This document shows, in pieces, positions 1 to 7,550 of a DNA stretch of 16,619 bases. The DNA is taken from positions 1-16,619 of the forward strand of contig DJFY01000077.1 of the NCBI GenBank assembly GCA_002431545.1, written 5' to 3'. The position numbers were made by a program, and so were the translations under genes. This stretch comes from Cellvibrionales bacterium UBA5860. Lineage in GTDB: Bacteria; Pseudomonadota; Gammaproteobacteria; Pseudomonadales; Porticoccaceae. The notes under the pieces were generated by a model. That model was not told the DNA's origin. It ran no database searches and worked only from the letters and a program-made list of their open reading frames with translations. The stretch's first letter is position 1; each line of letters begins with the position of its first letter.

Positions 1-276
1 AACTTTGCGGGCTTTTTTGGCAATCGCTGGGTGCTGCTCGCCATCGGCGTGTTGCTGCTGCTACAGCTCGCATTTACTTACGCGCCGCCATTGCAAACCC
101 TGTTTGGCACCGAGGTGCTTAGTCTGACTGCCTGGAGCGTGGCAGCCACGGTAGCCGCCAGCGTATTGGTTTTGGTGGAACTGGAAAAATATGTGGTACG
201 CCGACGCAAAACACCACCACAGTCGCGTGCCGACACCGAAAAAGTTGATAGCCGTCAACACGCCGACCCTGGCTAA
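1..276 (+). CDS. P-type cation-transporting ATPase, C-terminal end (partial)
   Basis: Only the last 91 residues are present; the gene begins before the window. The open frame runs from base 1 to a TAA at 274-276. The segment holds two hydrophobic stretches (about residues 11-28 and 38-58) with the 'FTYAPPLQTLFGT' type of loop between them, followed by a charged, hydrophilic tail. This matches the C-terminal transmembrane domain of type II P-type ATPases (the Cation_ATPase_C region of calcium, sodium/potassium or proton pumps), inner-membrane proteins that move cations using ATP. The transported ion cannot be told because the catalytic and ion-binding parts are outside the window. Its last codons contain an FNR/FixK-like box (245-258) that is placed to serve the next gene. 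Family assignment is recognition of this loop; subfamily is unknown. Confidence 0.8.
   Translation, partial: NFAGFFGNRWVLLAIGVLLLLQLAFTYAPPLQTLFGTEVLSLTAWSVAATVAASVLVLVELEKYVVRRRKTPPQSRADTEKVDSRQHADPG
245..258 (+). promoter_or_regulatory. FNR/FixK-type box and candidate -10 upstream of fbaB
   Basis: TTGAT-AGCC-GTCAA is one base from the symmetric FNR/Anr consensus TTGAT-N4-ATCAA and fits the looser FixK/DNR form. It lies inside the final codons of the upstream ATPase gene, about 105 bp before the fbaB ATG. A candidate -10, TAGAGT, lies at 280-285, leaving a 21-bp gap, which is close to the 22 bp of a class II FNR promoter (box centred near -41.5). The transcription start would be near 292. 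The site is seen; activity is inferred. Confidence 0.55.
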
Positions 277-282
277 GACTAG

Positions 283-309
283 AGTGTCGCCATAACTAGT
301 GTCGCCATA
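283..309. repeat. Two direct copies of a 12-bp motif before fbaB
   Basis: AGTGTCGCCATA occurs at 283-294 and again, identical, at 298-309, a 15-bp period. The pair sits between the ATPase stop codon and the fbaB start and overlaps the predicted transcription start. It could be a regulator binding site or the trace of a small duplication. I recognise no known operator in it. Confidence 0.6.
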
Positions 310-356
310 TTAGTCAGGATCACAGCAACGGCATTTCGATCAACAAAGAGGCGAAT

Positions 357-1406
357 ATGTCCAGGACACTTTCATTACTGGGTGAAGAGGGTTCCGAGCT
401 GCTCAACTATCGTTGCCAGGGGATCGACAAGTCCCAACTGCACCTACCTGGCCCCGATTTCGTCTCTGATGTGGTGGCCTGCAGTGACCGGCCAGTGCAG
501 GTATTGCGCAACTTACAGGCCATTTTTAACCATGGCCGCCTTTCAGGTAGCGGCTATCTGTCAATACTGCCGGTGGATCAGGGTATCGAACACTCAGCCG
601 GCGCCTCGTTTGCAATCAATCCTCGCTATTTTGACCCGGAAGGTATCGTCGAGCTGGCAATGGAAGGGGGCTGTAACGCGGTGGCGTCGACGCTAGGCGT
701 GCTGGGTGCCGTAGCGCGAAAATACGCCCACCGAATTCCGTTTATTGTCAAACTGAACCACAACGAGCTGCTCTCCTACCCCAATCGTTACGACCAGGTG
801 ATGTTCGCCTCCGTCAAACAGGCCTTTGATCTCGGCGCAACCGCGGTGGGTTCAACCATCTATTTCGGTTCGGACGAGTCACACCGTCAGATTGAAGAGA
901 CCAGCGAGGCTTTTACCTATGCCCACGAACTCGGGATGGCCACTGTGCTCTGGGCCTACCTGCGCAATCCCGCTTTCAAGACCGCGGACCAGGATTACCA
1001 CACTGCTGCGGATTTAACAGGCCAGGCCAATCACCTGGCGGTGACCCTGCAGGCCGATATCGTCAAGCAGAAACAGGCGGACTGTAACGGTGGGTTTACC
1101 GCCCTGCAATTCGGCAAAACCAATTCCAGAGTCTACGAAAAACTGGCTATCGCGCACCCGATTGAATTAACGCGCTACCAGGTGGCCAACTGCTACATGG
1201 GCCGGGTGGGCATGATCAACTCGGGCGGCCCCTCGGGCACCGACGACCTGCGTCAAGCAGTGTATGCAGCGGTGATCAACAAGCGCGCCGGAGGCATGGG
1301 CCTGATCAGCGGTCGCAAAGCCTTTCAAAAACCGATGGCAGAAGGTGTCGAATTACTACACACCATTCAGGACGTTTATCTCGATACGGCAGTGAGCGTA
1401 GCCTGA
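357..1406 (+). CDS. fbaB: Class I fructose-bisphosphate aldolase, DhnA/FbaB type
   Basis: This cytosolic enzyme interconverts fructose 1,6-bisphosphate with dihydroxyacetone phosphate and glyceraldehyde 3-phosphate through a Schiff-base lysine. The 349 residues align end to end with E. coli FbaB (350) as I remember it. Shared blocks include [20 protein letters not shown] (67-86), FIVKLNHNE (129-137), TVLWAYLRN (196-204), [11 protein letters not shown] (218-228) and [16 protein letters not shown] (308-323). The expected Schiff-base lysine is K237 in ADIVKQK, the same number as in E. coli. The ATG is supported by an AGAGG ribosome-binding site (347-351) five bases upstream. An FNR-like box lies about 105 bp upstream. 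The gene is convergent with glgA (48 bp between stops) and I see no good terminator hairpin there. Class I FbaB in E. coli is linked to gluconeogenic growth, which suits a gene beside glycogen synthesis. Confidence 0.95.
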   Translation: MSRTLSLLGEEGSELLNYRCQGIDKSQLHLPGPDFVSDVVACSDRPVQVLRNLQAIFNHGRLSGSGYLSILPVDQGIEHSAGASFAINPRYFDPEGIVELAMEGGCNAVASTLGVLGAVARKYAHRIPFIVKLNHNELLSYPNRYDQVMFASVKQAFDLGATAVGSTIYFGSDESHRQIEETSEAFTYAHELGMATVLWAYLRNPAFKTADQDYHTAADLTGQANHLAVTLQADIVKQKQADCNGGFTALQFGKTNSRVYEKLAIAHPIELTRYQVANCYMGRVGMINSGGPSGTDDLRQAVYAAVINKRAGGMGLISGRKAFQKPMAEGVELLHTIQDVYLDTAVSVA

Positions 1407-1454
1407 AAGCAGGTCACCCTGTCACTTGGGCAGCGCCGCGCCAGACAGAATCAA

Positions 1455-2945
1455 TTATCGAAGGATACGGTGATAGAGCCGGTTATACTCGCGGGCGCTT
1501 GCCGCCCAGGAAAAGTCCTGCTTCATGCCGGCCAGCTGCAGGCAAGACCATAGCATGGCGTGTTGAAAAAGCTTATTCGCGCTCGCCACGGCGCCCTGCA
1601 GCCCCGCCACACTGTAGTCATCGAACAAAATGCCGGTACCTGCAACGCCATCCCAGGGTTCCCCCCCAGACGCACCCCCAGACTCGCCCTGAACAGCCCG
1701 GCCACAGGCATTGATAATCGTATCGCGCAGGCCACCGACCGCATGGGCGATGGGTACGGTGCCATAGCGTTGACTGTACATCTGGGTCAGGCCGCAGGGT
1801 TCATACCGGGAGGGAATTAACAGGGCGTCTACCCCGGCAATGATCCGATGAGCAAGCGCTTCGTGGTAACCACTGTGAAACGCTATCCGGTCCGGGTGTT
1901 GTGCTGCCAGCACCAGCAGCCTCTGTTCGTACTGAGCTTCTCCGCTGCCCAGTACCACCACCTTCAATGGCAGATCAAGCAGCGCGGGCAGAGCATCCAG
2001 CAACAGATCAATACCCTTTTGCTCAGTTAAACGGCTGACCATGCCCAGCAACAGGGTGTTTTCGTCATCGGGCAAGTGGAAGCGGGCCAGCAGGCCACGT
2101 TTGTTCGCCTGTTTGTCAGCCAGGGATTCGACGCTGTAATTGAGGTCAATATCCGGGTCCTTCGCAGGGCTCCAGTAGTCCGTATCAATACCGTTGACGA
2201 TACCGGAAAAACGCGCGCCACAGTGGCGAAGCAGTCCATCCAGTCCACAGCCAAACTCCGGGGTCAGCACCTCTTGAGCGTAGCCGGGGCTCACTGTATT
2301 TACCGCATCGGCAAAGACGATACCGCCCTTGATATAGGAGAGCTCGCCATAAAACTCAAGGGCGCGAAAATCCCAAAGGGGGACACCCTTGACCTCCTCC
2401 GGCAGGCCAAGCTCAGCCAGCGTCTGCTGCGAAAACAAGCCCTGGTAGCCAAGGTTGTGAATGGTAAACAGGGTCGCCGGGTTGGCGGCACCGTCAGCCA
2501 GCAACAGCGGCACCAGGCCGGTTTGCCAATCGTTGCAGTGGACAATATCCGGCAGCCAATCGCCGTAACAGTGGTTCTCGACCAGATCGACAACAGCGCG
2601 GCAAAACAGTCCAAAGCGCAGGGCGTTGTCGGGCCACGGGTGACTGCCGTCACCGTAAGGATCACCGGGTCGATTAAACAGTTCGGGGCAATCAATAAGG
2701 TAAAGAGGAATAGTGGTATCCGGCACATGAGACACCAGTAAGGCCACCTCATACCCAATTATTTCAAATCTGCAAAGCGGCTGCGGCGGCGGGGTCACCT
2801 CTGCCAGGCCACGGTAAGCAGGCAATACGATGCGCACCTGGTGACCGAGCTGCACAAGCGCCCGCGGCAGGTTATAGGCAACATCTGCCAGGCCACCGGT
2901 CTTGATCAGCGGATAGAGTTCACTACAGGCAAACATCACCCTCAT
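1455..2945 (-). CDS. glgA: Glycogen synthase (ADP-glucose, GT5)
   Basis: GlgA transfers glucose from ADP-glucose to the non-reducing ends of glycogen. The 496-residue protein is two Rossmann-like (GT-B) domains. The N-terminal ADP-glucose motif KTGGLADV is at 15-22, with HCNDWQTGL at 136-144 and TIHNLGYQG at 161-169. The C-terminal half carries SRLTEQKG (304-311; R305 and K310 bind the nucleotide sugar) and SRYEPCGLTQMY (379-390) with the conserved glutamate E382, then GGLRDTI (404-410). The first ATG aligns with the usual GlgA N-terminus. A glycine-rich stretch, about residues 420-436, looks like a small insertion compared with the usual ~477 residues and accounts for part of the extra length. 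It is the last gene of the leftward CBS-glgB-glgA block, 129 bp after glgB, and ends convergent with fbaB. Confidence 0.96.
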   Translation of the reverse strand: MRVMFACSELYPLIKTGGLADVAYNLPRALVQLGHQVRIVLPAYRGLAEVTPPPQPLCRFEIIGYEVALLVSHVPDTTIPLYLIDCPELFNRPGDPYGDGSHPWPDNALRFGLFCRAVVDLVENHCYGDWLPDIVHCNDWQTGLVPLLLADGAANPATLFTIHNLGYQGLFSQQTLAELGLPEEVKGVPLWDFRALEFYGELSYIKGGIVFADAVNTVSPGYAQEVLTPEFGCGLDGLLRHCGARFSGIVNGIDTDYWSPAKDPDIDLNYSVESLADKQANKRGLLARFHLPDDENTLLLGMVSRLTEQKGIDLLLDALPALLDLPLKVVVLGSGEAQYEQRLLVLAAQHPDRIAFHSGYHEALAHRIIAGVDALLIPSRYEPCGLTQMYSQRYGTVPIAHAVGGLRDTIINACGRAVQGESGGASGGEPWDGVAGTGILFDDYSVAGLQGAVASANKLFQHAMLWSCLQLAGMKQDFSWAASAREYNRLYHRILR

Positions 2946-3021
2946 GACCTCAGCGCCTGCATAAAAATAAACCAGGTTGGTCGCTCCTGGCTCTGGTCAG
3001 CGCGCTGCAACTCACTACCCA

Positions 3022-3047
3022 ATCGCAATAACACATCGCAACAACAC
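3022..3047. repeat. Tandem 13-bp repeat between glgB and glgA
   Basis: ATCGCAATAACAC (3022-3034) is followed directly by ATCGCAACAACAC (3035-3047), differing at one base. It lies in the 129-bp gap between glgB and glgA. It may be simple-sequence drift; no function is evident. Confidence 0.5.
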
Positions 3048-3074
3048 ATTGCCGCCAGATCTCAGCAACAGGTT

Positions 3075-5207
3075 TCACTGCGAAAAAACCAGACCGGCCA
3101 GCGGCGGCAGCGTCACCACCATCGAATTGGGTTGACCCATCCAGGGTATCGGTTGCGCCTCGACCTGGCCGCCATTACCCAGATTACTGCCCCCGTACCA
3201 GAGGGAGTCGGAGTTAAATAATTCGGTATACCGTCCCGCTTGGGGAACACCGATGCGATAACCATGGCGGGGTACCGGCGTAAAGTTAAGAATGACCACC
3301 ACAAATCCATCATCGTCCTGGCGCAGATAACTCAATACCGACTGTTCGGTATCGTGGCAGTCGATCCAGCTAAATCCGCAGGCGTCAAAGTCATAGCGAT
3401 GCAGCGGCGTCGTTTCGCGATAAAGTTTGTTCAGGTCGGTCAGCAGTGTCCTGATACCCCGATGCGATGCGTGTTCCAATAGCTGCCAGTCGAGCTGATG
3501 GTCAGCGCTCCATTCACTTCGCTGGGCAAATTCCGCGCCCATGAACAGGAGCTTTTTTCCGGGCCAGGTGTACATATAGGTATAGAGCAGGCGCAGGTTG
3601 GCGAACTTCTGCCAGTCGTCCCCAGGCATTTTTTCCAGCAGCGACCGTTTGCCGTGGACTACCTCGTCGTGGGACAGGGCCAGGACAAAGTTTTCGTGAT
3701 ACGCATAGAGCATGGCGAAGGTCAGTTCCTGATGGTGGTAACGGCGGTGTATCGGGTCGTGACTGAAATAGCCGAGGGTGTCATTCATCCAGCCCATGTT
3801 CCACTTCATCGAAAAACCGAGGCCACCGGCCCAGGTAGGGCGGCTGACCATGGGCCAGGCCGTGGATTCCTCGGCGATTACCAGCGTGCCGGGAAACTCT
3901 TCGTGAACCTTTTCGTTGAGGCGGCGCAAAAACTCGATAGCCTCGATATTCTCATTGCCGCCGTATTCATTCTTAAGCCACTCGCCCTCCTCTTTCGAAT
4001 AGTCGAGGTAGAGCATCGAGGCCACCGCATCTACCCGCAAACCGTCGATATGAAACTCCCGTAGCCAGAACAGTGCGTTGGCCAGCAGAAAATTTCTTAC
4101 TTCGTGACGACCATAGTTAAAAATCAACGTACCCCAGTCACGGTGCTCACCCTGCCGGGGGTCGGCATGTTCAAACAGAGCCGAGCCGTCAAACCGTGCA
4201 AGCCCGTGGCTGTCCTTCGGAAAATGCCCTGCGACCCAATCGAGCAGCACACCGATTCCGGCCTGGTGACAACTGTCGACGAAAAATCGAAAATCATCCG
4301 GGTGCCCAAAACGGCTGCTGGGTGCGTAGTAACCGGTGCACTGGTAGCCCCAGGATTCGTCCAGCGGATGTTCGCTGATCGGCATCAGTTCGATATGAGT
4401 AAAGCCCATGTCCTTAAGGTACGGAATGAGCTGTTCGGCGAGTTCCCGATAGGAGAAGAACTCCCCCCTCTGGTGACGACGCCAGGAACCGGCGTGCAGC
4501 TCATATATGGCGACGGGCTCGTGGCGCCAGTCCCAAGTCTTGCGATGTTGCATCCACTCCCGGTCGGACCAGCGATAGTTGCTTTCTGTCGCTATCACCG
4601 AAGCCGTACCCGGGCGCTTTTCAAAGCTTCTCGCAAAGGGGTCAGCCTTCAGCACTCGGTGAGTCATGTAACGATTTTTGATTTCAAATTTGTAGTGAAA
4701 TCCGCAGGCGACGCCGGGAACGAACAGCTCCCACACCCCGCCACCACCGCGGCAGCGCATGGGGTGGGCGACCGGGTTCCAGTCGTTGAAGTCCCCGACT
4801 ACGCTGACGCCTTCGGCATCGGGTGCCCAGAGGGCGAACAGTACGCCCGGCACGCCGTCTACTTTGTGTGAGTGAGCACCCAGCTTGTCGTATATGTGCC
4901 AGTGGACACCCTCACCAAAAAGGTGAAGATCGAGGTCACTGATCTGCGGCAAAAAAGTATAGGGGTCGATTTCACAGAAATAGCGACCTTCGCTGTCCCA
5001 CCACTCTATTTCGAAATGTTCCGCCAGTATTTCGCAGCCGGACCATTCAAACAGTCCAGGCTCTGCGATACGCTGTAAAGGCTCGCTACAACCTTTGATA
5101 CGGGCAAAGGAAGCTTCTGGCAGTAATGAGCGAACAACACAATTGTCCCCATCGAGCCTGTGACAACCAAGAATCTGAAAGGGATCGTGGTGACGCAGCT
5201 CGAGCAA
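3075..5207 (-). CDS. glgB: 1,4-alpha-glucan branching enzyme (GH13)
   Basis: GlgB cuts alpha-1,4 chains and rejoins them as alpha-1,6 branches in glycogen. Counting from the TTG at 5207 (710 residues), the order is an N-terminal CBM48-like module, a second CBM48 (about 118-215, with [20 protein letters not shown]), a GH13 barrel (about 235-575) and a C-terminal beta domain. Catalytic residues are nucleophile D393 ([11 protein letters not shown]), acid/base E446 (IAEEST) and D514 ([10 protein letters not shown]). All three are exactly 12 less than the E. coli numbers 405, 458 and 526. The start is uncertain: TTG 5207 has no ribosome-binding site, while the frame stays open upstream to a TAA at 5288-5286 and a strong AAGAGGAGG (5286-5278) sits 7 bases before an ATC at 5270. 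That start would give 731 residues, near the E. coli length of 728. It lies between the CBS gene and glgA, same strand. Confidence 0.96.
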   Translation of the reverse strand: MLELRHHDPFQILGCHRLDGDNCVVRSLLPEASFARIKGCSEPLQRIAEPGLFEWSGCEILAEHFEIEWWDSEGRYFCEIDPYTFLPQISDLDLHLFGEGVHWHIYDKLGAHSHKVDGVPGVLFALWAPDAEGVSVVGDFNDWNPVAHPMRCRGGGGVWELFVPGVACGFHYKFEIKNRYMTHRVLKADPFARSFEKRPGTASVIATESNYRWSDREWMQHRKTWDWRHEPVAIYELHAGSWRRHQRGEFFSYRELAEQLIPYLKDMGFTHIELMPISEHPLDESWGYQCTGYYAPSSRFGHPDDFRFFVDSCHQAGIGVLLDWVAGHFPKDSHGLARFDGSALFEHADPRQGEHRDWGTLIFNYGRHEVRNFLLANALFWLREFHIDGLRVDAVASMLYLDYSKEEGEWLKNEYGGNENIEAIEFLRRLNEKVHEEFPGTLVIAEESTAWPMVSRPTWAGGLGFSMKWNMGWMNDTLGYFSHDPIHRRYHHQELTFAMLYAYHENFVLALSHDEVVHGKRSLLEKMPGDDWQKFANLRLLYTYMYTWPGKKLLFMGAEFAQRSEWSADHQLDWQLLEHASHRGIRTLLTDLNKLYRETTPLHRYDFDACGFSWIDCHDTEQSVLSYLRQDDDGFVVVILNFTPVPRHGYRIGVPQAGRYTELFNSDSLWYGGSNLGNGGQVEAQPIPWMGQPNSMVVTLPPLAGLVFSQ

Positions 5208-5267
5208 ACGCTGCAGCCCGTGAGCCGATAATGAGGAAGAACAACGCAGGCTCAGTTGTTTGCGGCT

Positions 5268-5286
5268 GATCGAAAAACCTCCTCTT
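5268..5286 (-). promoter_or_regulatory. Strong ribosome-binding site aimed at an ATC codon of glgB
   Basis: On the minus strand AAGAGGAGG (5286-5278) is followed by seven bases and then ATC (5270-5268) in the glgB frame. No ATG, GTG or TTG lies in any frame at normal spacing from it. The 21 codons between ATC and the TTG at 5207 are open and supply the N-terminal residues that are otherwise missing relative to E. coli GlgB. Confidence 0.55.
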
Positions 5287-5373
5287 TAAACCGTTTTCCG
5301 CTTCTCTTGCGAGCCGGCTGGCAGACCAAGCGTGAGGTCCGATCAGGCCAAAAACCCGCCAACCTCTCGCCGT

Positions 5374-5847
5374 TTACGCCGTGGCGGTAAGTTTGGGCTG
5401 GGTGTGATGCGACGATACCGCGCTGAGCATTCCAGCCATTTCACCGAAAGGGAAGCCAGCACCTTTTGCCGCATCTGTACAGGCGACCAGGTCACCCAAA
5501 GAGACAATACCGACCAGTTTTCCTTTGCTGTTGACAACTGGCAGACGCCGCACTGCATGATCACGCATCATATCCAGCGCTTTGTGAATATCGTCGGTTG
5601 ATTTACAACAGTACAAATCGCGATTGCCACAAACCGATTCGGCGGTTATTTCCCACAATGGCCTATGCTGTAGGGCAGACCCGATAGCAATATCCCGATC
5701 GGTAATGATACCGACGGGTTTGTTGTCATCGTCGACGACCGGCAAACTGCCACAGTCATTGTCCCACATCATCAATGCGATCGAATCGAGCGTCGTATCG
5801 GCGTGACAGCTCAGCACGTTATTCACCATGGCTGATTTTACGTTCAT
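5374..5847 (-). CDS. Two-CBS-domain protein
   Basis: This 157-residue soluble protein is essentially two CBS domains in tandem (about 5-58 and 70-125), a Bateman module. Typical features are LPVVDDDNKPVGIITDRDIA (35-54) and RLPVVNSKGKLVGIVSLGDL (101-120). Such modules bind adenine nucleotides or S-adenosylmethionine; the ligand here is unknown. The start at 5847 is chosen because AGGAGGAG lies just upstream (5859-5852) and the CBS homology begins there. A longer open frame reaching 5946 has no such support. It is the first gene of a leftward block leading into glgB (103 bp to the AUC, 166 bp to the TTG) and glgA. An FNR/FixK-like box lies about 78 bp upstream. A role reporting energy charge to glycogen metabolism is only suggested by position. 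Confidence 0.88.
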   Translation of the reverse strand: MNVKSAMVNNVLSCHADTTLDSIALMMWDNDCGSLPVVDDDNKPVGIITDRDIAIGSALQHRPLWEITAESVCGNRDLYCCKSTDDIHKALDMMRDHAVRRLPVVNSKGKLVGIVSLGDLVACTDAAKGAGFPFGEMAGMLSAVSSHHTQPKLTATA

Positions 5848-5917
5848 AAGACTCCTCCTGATTTCCGGGGTTACTAGGGCCGCAGGAATATCTTCGTAAT
5901 TTACCCCATATGCAGTG

Positions 5918-5931
5918 TTGACCATCGTCAA
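5918..5931 (-). promoter_or_regulatory. FNR/FixK-type box and candidate -10 for the CBS-glgBA block
   Basis: TTGAC-CATC-GTCAA is a perfect inverted repeat, extended one base each side to GTTGAC/GTCAAC. It keeps the invariant TTGA-N6-TCAA spacing. On the minus strand a weak -10, GAAGAT (5895-5890), lies 22 bp beyond, which would start transcription near 5883, about 36 bases before the CBS start codon. The half-site base C instead of T is the FixK/DNR-like variant. Activity and direction are inferred. Confidence 0.5.
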
Positions 5932-5984
5932 CTTTTGCAAACGCAAATAACGCTTCCATAAAGTAATTATAAAAAAACAATTTA

Positions 5985-5998
5985 TTGATAAGAGTCAA
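5985..5998 (+). promoter_or_regulatory. FNR/FixK-type box and candidate -10 for glgC
   Basis: TTGAT-AAGA-GTCAA is one base from the symmetric FNR consensus. Rightward, a candidate -10, TGGAAT (6021-6026), lies exactly 22 bp downstream of the box, giving a start near 6033. Leftward, TTTATG (5962-5957) also sits 22 bp away, so the site could serve either direction. It overlaps the inverted repeat 5992-6006. Confidence 0.5.
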
Positions 5999-6006
5999 CA
6001 TGACTC
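5992..6006. repeat. Perfect 15-bp inverted repeat GAGTCA-N3-TGACTC
   Basis: Arms 5992-5997 and 6001-6006 are perfectly complementary with a 3-base centre. It overlaps the right half of the FNR-like box at 5985-5998, so a protein bound here could compete with an activator there. I do not recognise the cognate regulator. Confidence 0.45.
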
Positions 6007-6239
6007 CGGCATGCAAATGGTGGAATTTTTTCGAACCACAAAACATCATTCCAACTACGCGGCTTAGTCCGGAATACCGTTGATTTGGACGCTAATCGGA
6101 GCCGGGAAAACATTGACGACTCAACACCCGATACACCCTGCTAACTCGAGGCAGAAAGGCTCGTCACCCAACGCTAATACTGCGGCGACTTCGCCCATTG
6201 TCGATACCTCATTGATCGCACCCGACAAGCTTAATCACC

Positions 6240-7550
6240 ATGGCACAATTTCCTGGCTATCAGGCAAGAAAGACTAATTTAAACGGGGTCTCTCACTCGC
6301 CCCGTTTTGTCAGCCAGCTGACAAAGGAAACGCTTGCCCTGGTCCTTGCGGGAGGCCGCGGCACGCGACTTCAACACCTCACACAGTGGCGCGCCAAACC
6401 GGCAGTACCCTTTGGTGGTCAGTTTCGCATTATCGATTTCCCCTTATCCAACTGCGTTAATTCGGGTATTAGACGTATTGGCGTGCTGACCCAGTACAAA
6501 GCACACTCGCTGATACGGCATATCCAGAAAGGCTGGGGTTTTTTGCGCGGCGAATTCGACGAATTTGTCGAACTATTGCCCGCACAACAGCGTATCGAGA
6601 GTGGCTGGTATGAAGGTACGGCAGACGCGGTGTATCAAAATATAGATATTCTACGCAGTCATCACCCTACCTACGTCCTGATCCTGGCTGGCGATCACGT
6701 CTACAAAATGGATTACGGCCCCATGCTGGCACAACACGTCGAACACAACGCCGAACTCACCATAGGCTGTATCGAAATTCCACGCGACTCGGCGAGTTCT
6801 TTTGGGGTAATGAGTGTCGACAACGAACACCGCATCACACACTTTGTGGAGAAGCCCGCACATCCCGAACCCTCGCCCGGCAACCGCGATCAATCTATCA
6901 TTTCCATGGGAATTTACGTCTTTAATACCGAATTTCTAATCGATCAATTGATCGCCGATGCAGACAAACTAAATTCTGATCACGATTTTGGCCGCGACCT
7001 GATACCCGCATTAATCGACCAGTACCGCGTTTATGCCTATCCTTTTCGAGATGCGCTCCACTGTCGCCAGGCCTACTGGAGAGATGTCGGCACCGTCGAC
7101 GCATACTGGCGCGCGAACATGGAACTGATCGAGATCACACCCGAGTTGAACCTGTACGACCGGCAATGGCCTATCTGGAGTTACCGGGAACAAACCCCGC
7201 CGGCGAAGTTTGTTTTCGACGACACCGATCGACGCGGTATGGCCGTTGACTCCATGGTGTCCGGCGGCTGCATTATTTCCGGGGCGACGATCAGGCATTC
7301 GCTGCTTTTTAATAATGTTACCGTCGACGAGCACAGCGAGATCCTGGATTCAGTCATTCTGCCGGACGTACATGTCGGACCGGGCAGCCGGATACGGCAC
7401 GCAGTTATCGACAAAGGCGCTTTTTTACCCGAGGGGACCATCATCGGCGAAAACCGGGAAGAGGATCACCGACGGTTCCACGTCAGCTCGTCCGGCGTCA
7501 TCCTGGTCACTCCCGACATGTTAGGACAGGCACTCCATCATGCCCGCTAA
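6240..7550 (+). CDS. glgC: Glucose-1-phosphate adenylyltransferase (ADP-glucose pyrophosphorylase)
   Basis: GlgC makes ADP-glucose and pyrophosphate from ATP and glucose 1-phosphate, the committed step of bacterial glycogen synthesis. The 436 residues show the nucleotide loop LAGGRGTRL (36-44), [10 protein letters not shown] (51-60; K53 matches the fructose 1,6-bisphosphate effector lysine of E. coli), GTADAV (126-131), LAGDHVY (149-155; D152 catalytic) and FVEKP (202-206; K205 binds glucose 1-phosphate). A C-terminal left-handed beta-helix runs from about 340. The ATG at 6240 is forced by an in-frame TGA at 6213 and the absence of another ATG before the conserved core. It has no clear ribosome-binding site and gives an N-terminus about 11 residues longer than in E. 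coli. It overlaps the GH57 gene by 11 bases. The FBP-site lysine suggests activation by the substrate of the nearby FbaB. Confidence 0.96.
   Translation: MAQFPGYQARKTNLNGVSHSPRFVSQLTKETLALVLAGGRGTRLQHLTQWRAKPAVPFGGQFRIIDFPLSNCVNSGIRRIGVLTQYKAHSLIRHIQKGWGFLRGEFDEFVELLPAQQRIESGWYEGTADAVYQNIDILRSHHPTYVLILAGDHVYKMDYGPMLAQHVEHNAELTIGCIEIPRDSASSFGVMSVDNEHRITHFVEKPAHPEPSPGNRDQSIISMGIYVFNTEFLIDQLIADADKLNSDHDFGRDLIPALIDQYRVYAYPFRDALHCRQAYWRDVGTVDAYWRANMELIEITPELNLYDRQWPIWSYREQTPPAKFVFDDTDRRGMAVDSMVSGGCIISGATIRHSLLFNNVTVDEHSEILDSVILPDVHVGPGSRIRHAVIDKGAFLPEGTIIGENREEDHRRFHVSSSGVILVTPDMLGQALHHAR

Larger units (their letters stand above)
5848..6239. promoter_or_regulatory. 392-bp divergent intergenic region (CBS-glgBA / glgC)
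   Basis: This gap separates the start codons of the leftward CBS gene and rightward glgC. It is AT-richer in its middle (about 5935-5990) than the flanking genes. It holds the CBS ribosome-binding site, two FNR/FixK-like boxes (5918-5931 and 5985-5998) and a second perfect inverted repeat, GAGTCA-N3-TGACTC (5992-6006), overlapping the second box. From about 6030 to 6239 I see no gene, no terminator and no riboswitch I recognise. If transcription starts near 6033, glgC has an untranslated leader of about 200 bases. Confidence 0.6.

Noticed and set aside
1407..1454. Terminator between convergent fbaB and glgA
   Set aside because: The best stem (CAGG/CCTG) is four bases with no T-run.
2076..2741. 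221-codon open frame on the plus strand inside glgA
   Set aside because: It is antisense to well-conserved glgA codons, has no family resemblance and arises from the coding-strand composition.
4104..4871. 255-codon open frame on the plus strand inside glgB (also 3498-4064)
   Set aside because: Antisense shadow of glgB; no recognisable domain and no ribosome-binding site.
5819..6049. Minus-strand open frame covering the CBS/glgC spacer, and the longer CBS frame to 5946
   Set aside because: They cover the regulatory repeats and lack start signals; the CBS start at 5847 has a strong ribosome-binding site and matches where homology begins.
6113..6124. TTGA...TCAA in the glgC leader as a further FNR-like box
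   Set aside because: The half-sites are separated by four bases, not the six required, so the geometry is wrong.
6030..6239. Possible riboswitch or attenuator in the long glgC leader
   Set aside because: No conserved riboswitch core, no strong hairpin followed by a T-run, and no leader peptide that I can support.
6080..6277. 65-codon open frame running into the glgC start
   Set aside because: No ribosome-binding site, no family resemblance, and it overlaps the glgC start in another frame.
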